Assembly (NCBI GenBank): GCA_040757715.1
Contig: JBFLWS010000016.1
Location: 1 to 64,000 of the forward strand
Length of the DNA: 64,000 nucleotides
Reading direction: 5' to 3'
Origin: CAIMFV01 sp040757715
Lineage (GTDB): Bacteria; Pseudomonadota; Alphaproteobacteria; Caulobacterales; Caulobacteraceae
Shown here: positions 21,235 through 30,214 of the stretch, in pieces
Layout of the letters: every line of letters starts with the position of its first letter
Numbering within the stretch: position 1 is the first letter of the stretch
Notes under the pieces: generated by a model
Told to the model about the DNA's origin: nothing
What the model saw: the letters and a program-made list of their open reading frames with translations, nothing else
The model's database searches: none
Program-made: the position numbers and the translations under genes

Positions 21235-22189
21235 GCCGGCCGGATTGGGTCATGGCCTCCAGCACCGCGCTGGCTACGCGGTCGGTTTCGCGCAGGGGCG
21301 GATAGGACCAGGTCTCCAGGGCCCCTTCGAAGGGTCGGGCGACGCCCGCGTCGTAGAGCGCCTGCAAGAACCGCGCGCGGCGGGCCTGGCGCCCCTCCAG
21401 CGGCACGATATAGATCGGCTTGCCCGTGGCCGCGGCCTCGGTGGGCATGTTGGTGGAATCCTCGGTGACCAGGATCACGTCCGCCGCCGCCAGCAGCGCG
21501 AAATAGGGGTTCGGCCCCTCCCCGTCCCAGACGAAGCCCAGGTGGCGGGCGAGGCGCGGGGCGAGCACAGCCTTGGCCGTCTCCGGCGTGCGACGCGAGA
21601 AGGTGGCGAGCACCGAGCCGCCGGCGCTGAGCGCCTGGTCTATCTCGTCGGCCATGGCCTGCGCCCGCGCCGCCGACAGATCGAAGGCCTTGGAGCGGCC
21701 GCCGATGAGCAGGGCCACCCGGGGATGGGGCAAGGCTTCCAGCTGATCGGCGAAGGCGGCGTAGCCTTCGGCCAGGCGCGCCTCTGTCACCCGATGCGGC
21801 GCGCCGAGGACGGGCAGCACATTGGGTCCGGCCAGACGGTCATGCTGGGGCGGGACTACGAGGTCGAACAACCGCGGCGGCCGCACTGGGTCTTGCAGCT
21901 GCACCACATAGGTCTGGCCGTGCGACCAGCGGCGCATGGCGATGCTGTAGGGGATGGCGGCGCGACCGTTGCCGATCCACAGGTCCGGCCAGGGCGGCTG
22001 GATCGCCGCGCCGCCGTCGCCCAGCATGCGCCGGGGCTCGAAGATCAGCCGGGTGGGGGCGCGGGACAGCCAGCGCGGCCAGCGCACGTGCTTGACCTCG
22101 ATCTCCGCAGGAACCTGACGGCCCACCGCCTCCGCCAGGCCGAGCGCCTGGTTTTCAATGCCGGCGCGGCCGTCGGAGACGACCCACAC
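21212..22189 (-). CDS. Mitochondrial fission ELM1-like family protein
   Basis: The protein carries the family's N-terminal signature WVVSDGRAGIENQALGLAEA and the later blocks PDLWIGNGRAAIPYSIAMRR, VVPPQHDRL and VILVTEDSTNMPTEAAATGKP. The last resembles the nucleotide-sugar site of GT-B glycosyltransferases. The role in bacteria is not established; the name comes from plant homologues. Start choice is uncertain: GTG 22189 begins right at the conserved block, and the frame stays open to GTG 22279, which would translate through two palindromic repeats. 325 residues from GTG 22189. Confidence 0.85.
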   Translation of the reverse strand: MWVVSDGRAGIENQALGLAEAVGRQVPAEIEVKHVRWPRWLSRAPTRLIFEPRRMLGDGGAAIQPPWPDLWIGNGRAAIPYSIAMRRWSHGQTYVVQLQDPVRPPRLFDLVVPPQHDRLAGPNVLPVLGAPHRVTEARLAEGYAAFADQLEALPHPRVALLIGGRSKAFDLSAARAQAMADEIDQALSAGGSVLATFSRRTPETAKAVLAPRLARHLGFVWDGEGPNPYFALLAAADVILVTEDSTNMPTEAAATGKPIYIVPLEGRQARRARFLQALYDAGVARPFEGALETWSYPPLRETDRVASAVLEAMTQSGRLKNRRAG

Positions 22190-22209
22190 GCGGAGGGGAG
22201 CGCAGGCTA

Positions 22210-22259
22210 GAGCGCGTTCCGAAAAAGTGGGAACCGGTTTTTCGATTAGAACGCGCTCC
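22210..22259 (+). repeat. Palindromic repeat with core AAGTGGGAACCGGTTTT (copy 2)
   Basis: GAGCGCGTTC (22210-22219) and its inverse GAACGCGCTC (about 22249-22258) flank CGAAAAAGTGGGAACCGGTT and a T-run. It lies directly upstream of the ELM1-like gene, inside its possible 5' extension. Confidence 0.8.
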
Positions 22260-22272
22260 AGTCTAAAGATGC

Positions 22273-22321
22273 AGAGCACGATTCAACGATTAGCCGGTTC
22301 CGGCTAATCGCATCGTGCTCT
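22273..22321. repeat. Nested palindrome downstream of greA
   Basis: AGAGCACGAT and ATCGTGCTCT form the outer arms. Inside lies CGATTAGCCGG-TT-CCGGCTAATCG, a perfect 11-bp stem with a two-base loop. It starts within a base of the greA stop codon and may act as its transcription terminator, although the T-run is missing. Confidence 0.65.
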
Positions 22322-22793
22322 AGATCCACTCGACCTTGAGAATCTCATAGGCCTTGACGCCGGCGGGGGTGATCACCTCCACCACGTCGCCGGGGCCCTT
22401 GCCGATCATGCCGCGGGCGAGGGGCGAGGTGAGCGACAGGCGGCCGCGCTTTACGTCGGCCTCGTGCTCGCCCACCACCTGGTAGCGGGCCTCCTCTTCG
22501 GTGTCCTCGTCCACCACGGTGACCGTGGCGCCGAACTTCACCTGGGCGCCCGACAGCTTCGACACGTCGATCACCTGGGCGCGACTGATGCGGTCTTCGA
22601 TCTCGGCGATACGGCCTTCGATCCAGCCCTGGCGTTCTTTCGCGGCGTGGTATTCAGCGTTCTCCGAGAGGTCGCCGTGGCTGCGCGCCTCGGCGATGGC
22701 GGCGATGACGCTCGGCCGCTCCACGGACTTCAAACGCTTCAGTTCCTCGTCGAGAGCCCGATAGCCCTCGGCGGTCATGGGCACTTTTTCCAT
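22320..22793 (-). CDS. greA: Transcription elongation factor GreA
   Basis: Rescues backtracked RNA polymerase by stimulating transcript cleavage. The N-terminal coiled coil includes the acidic tip (SHGDLSENAEYHAAKERQG, about residues 39-57) and the C-terminal FKBP-like domain ends in SPLARGMIGKGPGDVVEVIT. 157 aa, normal. The gene is single, with its own promoter region of nearly 300 bases upstream. Confidence 0.97.
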   Translation of the reverse strand: MEKVPMTAEGYRALDEELKRLKSVERPSVIAAIAEARSHGDLSENAEYHAAKERQGWIEGRIAEIEDRISRAQVIDVSKLSGAQVKFGATVTVVDEDTEEEARYQVVGEHEADVKRGRLSLTSPLARGMIGKGPGDVVEVITPAGVKAYEILKVEWI

Positions 22794-23094
22794 ATGGGAC
22801 AGGCAGCTCGGAGCGCCCTGGCTGAATTATGAGAGGCGCGGTCGCGGGCGCTTTTTCGACCGGGGGGTAAAGCATAGGGGCGCGCGGCGCGGACTGCAAG
22901 ACGAAATGACGCAACGCAACATTGAACGCTGGAGCGCCTCCACCGGCTGGCGATTCCGGCGCAAGGCCCCTATGGTGCGCGGCGCGCGGGCCGGGATCAT
23001 AACCGGCTGCGGCGCGCCGGGGGCGAATCGCGGGGAGACGGCTCACGCAGAGGTGAGGCGCATCCCCCCTTGAAGTTGGACTATGTGCAGTCGG

Positions 23095-23793
23095 ATGCGC
23101 AGACTACTTCTTTGTTTAGTTTTGCTTGGCGCGGCCTCCGCCGCGAGCGCCCGGACGGCGTCGCCCAAGGTGGTGGAGCTGTTCACCGCCCAGGGCTGCG
23201 ACACCTGCGCCGAGGCCGATGGCCTGGTGCGCGAGCTAGCCGGACGCGCGGGCGTCCTCGCCCTCACCTTCCCGGTGGACTACTGGAACTATACGGGCTG
23301 GCGCGACACCTTCGCCCAGCCGGAGTTCACCGCTCGCCAGCAGGCCTATCGCGGCCGCTTCCGCCTGCGCGACGTCTATACGCCCGAAGTGGTGGTGGAC
23401 GGCCGGCGCGAGACCCCCGCCACCGACCGTGAGAAGGTCGAGCTCTTGGTGAAGGCCGCGCCGCAGCTGGCCAAGGCCCATGGGCCCAAGGTGAAGCTGC
23501 TGCACCACGTGAGCGAGGTGAAGATCGGCGGCGGCGCTGTTCCCGCTGGCGGGGCTGAGGTGTGGCTGGTGCGCTATGATCCGCGCATCCAGGAGGTGAA
23601 GGTCAAGACCGGCGACAATCGCGGCAAGACGGTGAGCCAACAGAACGTGGTGCGCGAGCTGATCAAGCTCGGGGCCTGGAAGGGCGCGGCCAAGCGCTTC
23701 AAGCTCGCCCCGCCGCAGACGCCGGGCCTGAAGACGGTGGTCCTCGTCCAAGCGACCCACGGCGGCCCGATCCTGGCCCTGGCCAAGAGCTAG
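23095..23793 (+). CDS. DUF1223 secreted protein (thioredoxin-like fold)
   Basis: A signal peptide (MRRLLLCLVLLGAASAASA) is followed by KVVELFTAQGCDTCAEADGL, with a CxxC pair like that of thioredoxins, then FPVDYWNYTGWRDTFAQPEF and YTPEVVVDGR. All are DUF1223 hallmarks. It is probably periplasmic; the molecular activity is not established. ATG 23095 fits the signal peptide; ATG 23083 adds four residues. No operon partner. Confidence 0.88.
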   Translation: MRRLLLCLVLLGAASAASARTASPKVVELFTAQGCDTCAEADGLVRELAGRAGVLALTFPVDYWNYTGWRDTFAQPEFTARQQAYRGRFRLRDVYTPEVVVDGRRETPATDREKVELLVKAAPQLAKAHGPKVKLLHHVSEVKIGGGAVPAGGAEVWLVRYDPRIQEVKVKTGDNRGKTVSQQNVVRELIKLGAWKGAAKRFKLAPPQTPGLKTVVLVQATHGGPILALAKS

Positions 23794-23794
23794 A

Positions 23795-23877
23795 GCAAAA
23801 TCCGATCATCCCGGCGGGATTTTACGGAGGTAAAGCGGCCCAAAAAACCTGGGTCCTCGCTGCCGCGAGGATGAGCG
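23795..23877. repeat. Two adjacent repeats (GAGCAAAATC and CCTGGGTCCTCGC families)
   Basis: The first begins GAGCAAAATCCGATC at 23795 and ends in the partly inverted GGGATTTTAC. The second (23848-23877) reads CCTGGGTCCTCGC-TGCC-GCGAGGATGAGCGG, the same form as the copy at 47479. They fill the gap between two convergent genes. Confidence 0.6.
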
Positions 23878-23923
23878 GAAGTAGGAGTGGCGGCGCCGAC
23901 CATGCGCCGTTACTGCGCCGCCC

Positions 23924-25387
23924 TCAGCTCGCCTCGGAAATGAACCCTTCCAGGCCCTGTTCGCGCACCTTGCGATAGAGGGTGGAGCGGCCGATGCCCA
24001 GGCGCTTGGCCACCTCGGTCATGTGGCCGGAATAGATCTCGATGGCCAGCTGGATGAGGTCGCGCTCGATCTCTTCCAGGGTGCGCAGGTGGCCGCGGTG
24101 ATCGAGGATGCGCACGGGCGCCTCGGCCTCGCCCGAACCGGCAGACGCCGCATCGGCAGGCGCTAACGCAGGCGCAGGCGCGGCCTCGCCCTCCGCCGGC
24201 GGGGTATATTTCAGGCCGGAGATGGCTGGGAAGTCGAGGGGCGTCAGGTAGGGGCCGTCGGCCAGCACGATGGCCCGATAGACCGTGTTCTCGAGCTGGC
24301 GCACATTGCCGGGCCAGTCATAGGCTTCCAAGAGGCTCATGGCCTCGGCGGTGGCGCCGATCACCCGCTTGCCCTCCTCCACATTGAAGCGGCGCACGAA
24401 GGCGTCCACCAGGGCGGGGATGTCGCTGCGGCGCTCACGCAAGGCCGGCGCCTCGATGGGGAAGACGTTCAGGCGGTAGAACAGGTCCTCGCGGAAGCGC
24501 CCGTCCTTCACCGCGTTGGTGAGATCGCGGTTGGTGGCCGAGAGGATGCGCACGTCCACCTTCACCGGGCGCTTGGAGCCCACCGGATCGATCTCGCTCT
24601 CCTGCAGGGCGCGCAACAGCTTCACCTGCATGTCGAGGGGCAGTTCGCCCACCTCGTCAAGGAAGAGGGTGCCGCCATTGGCCTCCTGGAACTTGCCCAG
24701 GTGCTTGTCGTGGGCGCCGGTGAAGGCCCCCTTTTCGTGGCCGAACAGGATGCTCTCCACCAGGTTCTCCGGCAGGGCGCCGCAGTTCACCGCCACGAAC
24801 GGCTTGCCGGCGCGGTCGGAGGCGGCGTGCACGGCCCTAGCGATCACTTCCTTGCCCACCCCGCTCTCGCCAAGGATCAGCACCGGGATGGAGGACTTGG
24901 CCGCCCGCTCGCCCAGCGCCTTGACCATGCGCATGGGGGGCGAGGCGCCCACGAGGTCGTTGAAGGTGAGGCCGCCATTGGCGGCGCGCTTCTTCAGCCG
25001 GTCCACCTCGGCGGTGAGCTGGCCCATCTGCAAAGCGTTGCGGATGGAGACGATGATGCGCTCCGGCGCGGCCGGCTTGATGAAGAAGTCCTGGGCCCCG
25101 GCCTGCATGGCCTTGACCACCGTCTCCACCCCGCCGGTGGCGGTGAGCACGATCACCGGAGTGGTCACCCCTTGCGCGCGCAGCTCGGTGAGCACCTCAA
25201 GGCCGGGCTTTCGCGGCATGACGAGGTCGAGAATGATCACGTCGGGGGCGAGGCCGCCGGCGATCTGGTCCAGCGCCGCCTCGCCGCCATCGGCCTGGCT
25301 CACCCGGAATCCTTCCCGCTCCAGAACGCTCTGGATCAGACGACGCTGGGTCGGATCGTCGTCGACGACAAGGACCAGTTTGGACAT
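23924..25387 (-). CDS. Sigma54-dependent response regulator (NtrC family, TacA-like)
   Basis: A two-component regulator that opens sigma54 promoters. The receiver domain has VVDDDPTQRR and the phosphorylated Asp in VIILDLVMP (D54). The AAA+ domain has Walker A GESGVGKE, GAFTGA for sigma54 contact and FLDEVGELP. It ends with a Fis-type HTH (MTEVAKRLGIGRSTLYRKVR). About 487 aa. Length and the N-terminal sequence resemble Caulobacter TacA, which controls stalk genes, but this was judged from memory. No histidine kinase is adjacent. ATG 25387 gives MSKLVLVVDDD; ATG 25396 is possible. Confidence 0.92.
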   Translation of the reverse strand: MSKLVLVVDDDPTQRRLIQSVLEREGFRVSQADGGEAALDQIAGGLAPDVIILDLVMPRKPGLEVLTELRAQGVTTPVIVLTATGGVETVVKAMQAGAQDFFIKPAAPERIIVSIRNALQMGQLTAEVDRLKKRAANGGLTFNDLVGASPPMRMVKALGERAAKSSIPVLILGESGVGKEVIARAVHAASDRAGKPFVAVNCGALPENLVESILFGHEKGAFTGAHDKHLGKFQEANGGTLFLDEVGELPLDMQVKLLRALQESEIDPVGSKRPVKVDVRILSATNRDLTNAVKDGRFREDLFYRLNVFPIEAPALRERRSDIPALVDAFVRRFNVEEGKRVIGATAEAMSLLEAYDWPGNVRQLENTVYRAIVLADGPYLTPLDFPAISGLKYTPPAEGEAAPAPALAPADAASAGSGEAEAPVRILDHRGHLRTLEEIERDLIQLAIEIYSGHMTEVAKRLGIGRSTLYRKVREQGLEGFISEAS

Positions 25388-25696
25388 CCACACCATCCAT
25401 CACTTGTGGCGTCGGCGAAGTTTCCGCGACGCTCGCTGTTGTGCAGATGTGATACAGCCTCGCGGTAAAGGTCGGGTTGAGGAGGTCTTGAGCGGAGGTT
25501 AATGCGACCTCTGCGAGTCCCGCCGGCGGGGGCGTGGCATGGGCGCGGTCTGGGCGCCGACCGTCAGTCCAGGGATGTTCCTAGTCCATTAGTGCAATGG
25601 GCGAACGATTCTTGCTCGCGGTCTTGACGCAGCCGCAATGATTTGGCGTTAAACCCCGCCTTCGGCACATTCCCCCACGTCACCACAGGATCGCCC
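25388..25696. other. Divergent intergenic region
   Basis: 309 bases between the response regulator and the DUF4170 gene. No ORF is supported. A TTGACGC at about 25624 could be a -35 box for the DUF4170 gene, but no good -10 follows at the right distance. Nothing else is recognised. Confidence 0.4.
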
Positions 25697-25936
25697 ATGC
25701 CCGACAAGCAGCTTCTTCATCTGGTCATCGGCGGCGAGCTCGCCGAGGTGGACGGCGTCAGCTTCCGTGATCTCACCAAGGTGGAGTTCGTGGGCGCCTT
25801 TCCGAACTACGCCGAGGCCTACGCCGCCTGGAAGGCCCGGGCCCAGGCCACGGTGGACAACGCCCTGATGCGCTACTTCGTGGTGCACGCACACAAGCTG
25901 ATCGACCCCAACCCCACCGAAGTCGACAAGTACTGA
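25697..25936 (+). CDS. DUF4170 family protein
   Basis: A 79-residue soluble protein. The family features are an N-terminal HLVIGGELAEVDG strand pair, FVGAFPNYAEAYAAWKARAQ, then ATVDNALMRYFVVHAH. ATG 25697 begins MPDKQLLHLVIGG; the upstream frame extension is not protein-like. Function is unknown; the family is seen mainly in alphaproteobacteria. Confidence 0.85.
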   Translation: MPDKQLLHLVIGGELAEVDGVSFRDLTKVEFVGAFPNYAEAYAAWKARAQATVDNALMRYFVVHAHKLIDPNPTEVDKY

Positions 25937-25939
25937 GCC

Positions 25940-25959
25940 GAGGCCCGCTGTCGGGCCTC
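25940..25959. terminator. Hairpin between convergent genes
   Basis: GAGGCCCG-CTGT-CGGGCCTC is a perfect 8-bp stem with a four-base loop. It begins four bases after the DUF4170 stop and reaches the stop codon of the facing peptidase gene. It has no T-run, so a bidirectional terminator is plausible but not certain. Confidence 0.5.
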
Positions 25960-28069
25960 AGTCCACCAGCTTGCGCAGGAGATAGGTGAACTCCAGCGCC
26001 TGGAACTGGGCGGTCTGGCGCGGGTCGGCGGTGGCCGAGTGGCCGCCTTCGGTGTCCTCGTAGAAGAGATACGGCTTGCCGAATTCGTTGAGGCGGGCGG
26101 CGAACTTGCGCGCCTGCTGCGGGCCCACCCGATCGTCCTTGGTCACGGTGAAGATGAAGGGCTCGGGATAGTCGACGGTGGGGCGCAGGGCGTTGTAGGG
26201 CGACAGCTTGGCCAGGAAGGCCCGCTCCTCCGGCACGCTCACCGAGCCGTATTCGGCCACCCAGGAGGCGCCCGCCGCCAGCTGCTCGTAGCGCAGCATG
26301 TCCAGCAGCGGCACGCCGATGATCACCGCATGCCAAAGCTCGGGATGCTGGGTGAACTGCACCCCCATGAGGAGCCCGCCATTGGAGCGGCCGCGAATGC
26401 CGAACCGGCGCGGCGAGGTGAAGCCGCGGGCGAACAGGTCACGCGCCACCGCCGTGTGGTCGTCATAGATGATCTGGCGCTTGGTCTTCAGCCCCGCCTC
26501 ATGCCAGGCCGGCCCGAACTCGCCGCCGCCGCGGATATTGGCGATGACATAGGCCCCGCCCTGTTCCAGCCACAGCTTGCCGATGGCCCCGAGATAGGCC
26601 GGGGTCTGGGACAGCTGAAAGCCGCCATAGGCGAACATCAGGGTCGGGGTCGTGCCGTCGCGCTTCAGGTCCTTCTTGTGGACGACAAAGTAGGGGATCT
26701 TGACCCCGTCGCTGGAGGCGGCCTCGAACTGCTCCACCACGAGGTCCTTGGCCTCGAATTGCGGCGGCAGGGCCTTCACCGGCGCGACGGCGCCCGAGGC
26801 AGTCTCCGCGAGATAGAGGGTGGGCGGGGCGATGAAGCTGGCGGCCTGGATGAAGGCCTGATCGCTGCGGCTCGATGTCGCCACGAGGCTCAGGGTGGCG
26901 TTGTCCGGCAGGGCCAGAGCGCGCCCGGCCCATTTGCCATCCGCGCCGAGATGGAAGGCGCTGACCCGTCCGCGCACATTGTCGAGATAGTCCACCAGCA
27001 CCTCGGTGCGGGCGACCGTCACCTCCTGCACGCCCTGCCGCGCAGTGGGGGCGAAGATCAGGGTGGGCTTCAGGTGATCGGGATCGGCCTTCAGCTCGGC
27101 GAGCTTCAGCGACACCACCGAGCCGGCCTTGAAGCTTGGTCCGCCGGGCTTGGGCGTCCAGTCCGTATCGAGGCCTACCACCGCCTCGCCCTTTGCCAGC
27201 CCTTCGAGCCGCGCCTTGGTGGGCAGGGCGAGCCGGCGCACGCCGTGGTCGGTGAGGAGATAGGTCTCGGCGTCGAAGAACTTCACCCCGCGGCGGATCA
27301 GGGGCAGGGCGTGGCCGAAGCCGTCATGCTCCACAAAGGCCGAGGTGGAGACCTCGTCGCTCTCCGCGCCGCGGAACACCTCCTTGGCCTGGTCGAGGCT
27401 CTGACCCCTCGCGAGGGTCTTCACCACGAAGGCGTAGCCGGACTTGGTCAGCGTGCCCGCTCCCCAGTCCCGCGACAGGATCACGTGGTCATGGTCGAGC
27501 CAGGTCACGCTCTGCTTGGCCTTGGGGAAGGAAAAGCCGCCGTCCACGAAGCGCTTGGTCTTGAGGTCGAACTCGCGCACCGTCACTGCGTCCTCGCCCC
27601 CGTCGGAGAGGCTGATCAGGCAGTATCGCTCGTCCGGCTGCAGGCAGTGGGCGCCGTGGAAGAACCAGCTCTTGCCCTCCGCCTTGCCGAGGGCGTCGAG
27701 GTCGAGCACCGTCTCCCATTGCGGCGAAGCGCTGCGGTAACTGGCGAGGCTCGTGCGCCGCCAGACCCCGTGCTTGTGCTCGCCGTCCTGCCAGGTGTTG
27801 TAGATCTGGCCGGCGAGGAAGCTCGGCTGCGGGATGCGGTCCTTGGTCTCGGCGATCTTCAGCGCCGCCGCATAGGCCCCGGCGTAGCGCGGGTCCTTCT
27901 CCAGCACGGAAAGGGTCTTGGCGTCCTCGGCCTTGACCCAGTCCATGGCCTTTTGCCCGCGCACGTCCTCCAGCCAGAGATAGGGGTCCGGCTGTTCGGG
28001 AACCGTCTCGGCGGCGAGGCTGAGCGCGGGCGCGAGGGCGAAGAGCGCGGCGAGGAGAAGGCGGCGCAT
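25958..28069 (-). CDS. Exported prolyl oligopeptidase family serine peptidase (S9)
   Basis: Cleaves peptides after proline or similar residues, probably in the periplasm. A signal peptide covers residues 1-20 (MRRLLLAALFALAPALSLAA). The beta-propeller begins PDPYLWLEDVRGQKAMDWVK. The alpha/beta-hydrolase domain has the nucleophile in GIRGRSNGGLLMG, where the usual GGSNGG has Arg for the second Gly. The catalytic Asp is probably in VTKDDRVGPQQ and the His in TEGGHSA. About 703 aa. It starts 5 bases after the stop of the S10 peptidase, so the two are co-transcribed. Confidence 0.93.
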   Translation of the reverse strand: MRRLLLAALFALAPALSLAAETVPEQPDPYLWLEDVRGQKAMDWVKAEDAKTLSVLEKDPRYAGAYAAALKIAETKDRIPQPSFLAGQIYNTWQDGEHKHGVWRRTSLASYRSASPQWETVLDLDALGKAEGKSWFFHGAHCLQPDERYCLISLSDGGEDAVTVREFDLKTKRFVDGGFSFPKAKQSVTWLDHDHVILSRDWGAGTLTKSGYAFVVKTLARGQSLDQAKEVFRGAESDEVSTSAFVEHDGFGHALPLIRRGVKFFDAETYLLTDHGVRRLALPTKARLEGLAKGEAVVGLDTDWTPKPGGPSFKAGSVVSLKLAELKADPDHLKPTLIFAPTARQGVQEVTVARTEVLVDYLDNVRGRVSAFHLGADGKWAGRALALPDNATLSLVATSSRSDQAFIQAASFIAPPTLYLAETASGAVAPVKALPPQFEAKDLVVEQFEAASSDGVKIPYFVVHKKDLKRDGTTPTLMFAYGGFQLSQTPAYLGAIGKLWLEQGGAYVIANIRGGGEFGPAWHEAGLKTKRQIIYDDHTAVARDLFARGFTSPRRFGIRGRSNGGLLMGVQFTQHPELWHAVIIGVPLLDMLRYEQLAAGASWVAEYGSVSVPEERAFLAKLSPYNALRPTVDYPEPFIFTVTKDDRVGPQQARKFAARLNEFGKPYLFYEDTEGGHSATADPRQTAQFQALEFTYLLRKLVD

Positions 28070-28073
28070 CAGC

Positions 28074-29636
28074 TTATTTCTCCAGGGCGAGGTCGATGAA
28101 CCGGCCGACATCGGCGCGCAGCTTCTTCAGCGCCTCGGGGTTCAGATAGACCATGTGCCCGGACGGGTAATAGGCGAAGTGCAGATTGCCCCGCAGCGAG
28201 GCGTCGATGGGCATGTGCTTCAAATCGTATTCAGTGCCGAAGAAGGGCGTGGCCATGTCGTACCAGCCGTTCAGTGAGAAGACGTGCAGGTGCGGGTTCT
28301 GGCGCATGGCCGCAGCCAGATCGAGGGCCGTGTCCGGCACATTCTGGGCGAAGTTGGCGCCCGGCGGCTTGTGATGCCAATCCCAGCTGCGGTTGGCGTC
28401 CGGCGCCGCGGGCCGGTAGGGCATGTCGGTGCGATAGTCGAGCTCGCTCGCCAGATAGCCATGCAGCATGGAGATGAAGGCCGGCGTGATGGAGGTGGAA
28501 GAGGGGTCGGTCTGGGGGGACTCGCCCGCGGCGTCGGAATCGATGCCCTCGAAGCGGGAGTCGTAGCGACCGATCACCCGCCGCTCGCTGCGCAGGAGCT
28601 CCTTGCGGAAGCGGCTGAGATCAAGCCGCAGGTCCGCCTCGCGCAGATAGGTCTCCGACACGCCGGTGTAGTAGGCGAGCTTTTTGGCCACCTGGTCAGC
28701 CTCGGCGGGGGAGAGGTCGGCGCCCTTGGCCATGGCCGACAGGTAGGGGCCCTCCGCCCAGGCCCGCGCCTCGGCCAGGAAGGCCGGCAGGTCGGCGGGC
28801 TTGTTGGGGATCTTGTCGTGATACCAGGCCGCCGCCGCATAGGTGGGCAGATAGGTCATGAACACGTGGTCGAGGCCCGGCGAGCGGGCGTTGTAGTTCA
28901 GGATCGAGGACAGCAGGAACACGCCGTTGAGGCCCACGCCGCGCTCCTCCAGCTGATAGGCCAGGGCGCCTGAGCGCAAGGTGCCGTAGCTCTCGCCGAA
29001 CAGGAACTTGGGCGAATTCCAGCGATTGTTCAGGTCGAGGTAACGGATCGCCGTGCGGGCGAAGGCGTCGGCGTCCCCGTCCACGCCGTAGAACCGCTCG
29101 GCCTTGGCCTCGCCCACCGGCCGCGAATAGCCCGCCCCCATGGCGTCGATGAACACGAGGTCGGCCTTGTCGAGCAGGGTCTGGTCGTTGACGCCGAAAT
29201 TATAGGGCGCAGGGGCGATGGCCTCAGGCGAGGTCACCTTCACTCGATAGGGTCCGAACGAGCCCAGGTGCAGCCAAAGCGAGGCCGAGCCTGGCCCGCC
29301 ATTGTAGAAAAACACCAGCGGCCGGTTCGGCCCCTTGGCGGTGTAGGCCGTGTAGAACATCGACCCGATGGGCTTGCCCTCGTCGTCGCGGAGGGTGAGC
29401 GTGCCGGCCGTCGCCTCATAATCGATGGCCTTGCCGTTCACGGTGATGGCGTGATGGGTGACGCGCTTTTGCTCCACGGGGCTGGCTTGAGCGCTGTCGG
29501 TCTCGGCCTTGTGCGGCTTGGCGGCCTCGGCGCTCGTCTCCTCGGCGGGCTTGGCCTGCGGCGCGGCGAAGGCGCCCAGGGGCGCTGAGAGGGCGAGACT
29601 CATCAGGCCGGCGAGGGCCAGGGACGACAGGCGCAT
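28074..29636 (-). CDS. Exported S10-family serine carboxypeptidase
   Basis: Removes C-terminal residues from peptides. A signal peptide (1-25, ending GAFAAPQ) is followed by a linker rich in Ala, Glu and Lys. The oxyanion motif NGGPGSAS is at about 112-119 and the nucleophile in FGESYGTLR (S216). The catalytic Asp is likely in SLNGWYDMATPF and the His in YPSGHMVY. About 520 aa. It is the first gene of a two-peptidase operon, consistent with joint breakdown of external peptides. Confidence 0.92.
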   Translation of the reverse strand: MRLSSLALAGLMSLALSAPLGAFAAPQAKPAEETSAEAAKPHKAETDSAQASPVEQKRVTHHAITVNGKAIDYEATAGTLTLRDDEGKPIGSMFYTAYTAKGPNRPLVFFYNGGPGSASLWLHLGSFGPYRVKVTSPEAIAPAPYNFGVNDQTLLDKADLVFIDAMGAGYSRPVGEAKAERFYGVDGDADAFARTAIRYLDLNNRWNSPKFLFGESYGTLRSGALAYQLEERGVGLNGVFLLSSILNYNARSPGLDHVFMTYLPTYAAAAWYHDKIPNKPADLPAFLAEARAWAEGPYLSAMAKGADLSPAEADQVAKKLAYYTGVSETYLREADLRLDLSRFRKELLRSERRVIGRYDSRFEGIDSDAAGESPQTDPSSTSITPAFISMLHGYLASELDYRTDMPYRPAAPDANRSWDWHHKPPGANFAQNVPDTALDLAAAMRQNPHLHVFSLNGWYDMATPFFGTEYDLKHMPIDASLRGNLHFAYYPSGHMVYLNPEALKKLRADVGRFIDLALEK

Positions 29637-29823
29637 CAACGAAATTCCCCACTTGCGAAACAGACGCAGGGCTGGAGGTTGACGCCCTTGTCACACGCTC
29701 GTCAATGTGGCGCCGGCAAAGATTTTGCGCAGCGGTTGCTGAATTCCGGACGAATTTGCCGAGAGCGTGCGCCGATGGCGAAGGCGCGACCGGTCAGCCG
29801 GGTCGCGGCGGCGGATTACACAC

Positions 29824-30213
29824 TTAAGCGGATTTGTGCGGGCGACCGCCCTTGGCGCCATTGGCGCGCGCCGCCTGGGCCTTGGCCGGCGATGTGGTCT
29901 GGCCCGCGCGCCGGGCCATGTAGCGCTTGGTCCCGAACAGTCCGGCCAGCAGGCCTTGCACCGACAGGTCCACATCCAGCGCTTCCCAATGCAGCCCAAG
30001 GCCGGCGCCCAGCACCTCCACCGCCGCAAGGTCGGCCGCCGTCGCCGTCTCCAGTCCTTGGGCGAGCCTTGGCGGGAACGCGAAACTGCAGCCGTTGGTC
30101 AGATCGATCACCACCCGGTCGAGCGCGGCGTCGTAGCGCGCCGCCGCCGCCCGAGGCTCGGTCTCCAGGGCGCGTTGACCACGTTCGAGCGCGGCGTCGA
30201 TCAACTGAGCCAT
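29824..30213 (-). CDS. DUF2442 domain protein, partner of the HTH gene
   Basis: 129 residues. The DUF2442 core is visible (AARYDAALDRVVIDLTNGCS, then FAFPPRLAQGLETATAADLA, AVEVLGAGLGLHWEALDVDL, then SVQGLLAGLFGT). A basic C-terminal tail follows with NGAKGGRPHKSA. It starts one base after the stop of the HTH gene (TGA-A-ATG), so the pair is translationally linked. DUF2442 proteins often sit in two-gene toxin-antitoxin-like cassettes; whether this one is toxin or antitoxin is unknown. Upstream extension of the frame is shadow. Confidence 0.8.
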   Translation of the reverse strand: MAQLIDAALERGQRALETEPRAAAARYDAALDRVVIDLTNGCSFAFPPRLAQGLETATAADLAAVEVLGAGLGLHWEALDVDLSVQGLLAGLFGTKRYMARRAGQTTSPAKAQAARANGAKGGRPHKSA

Positions 30214-30214
30214 T

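Noticed and set aside
23924..25387. Firm gene name tacA for the response regulator
   Set aside because: Resemblance to TacA is from memory of length and N-terminus only; several NtrC-family paralogues share the layout, so no symbol was given.
26039..28099. 686-codon open frame opposite the S9 peptidase
   Set aside because: Antisense shadow; the minus-strand gene has a signal peptide and catalytic motifs.
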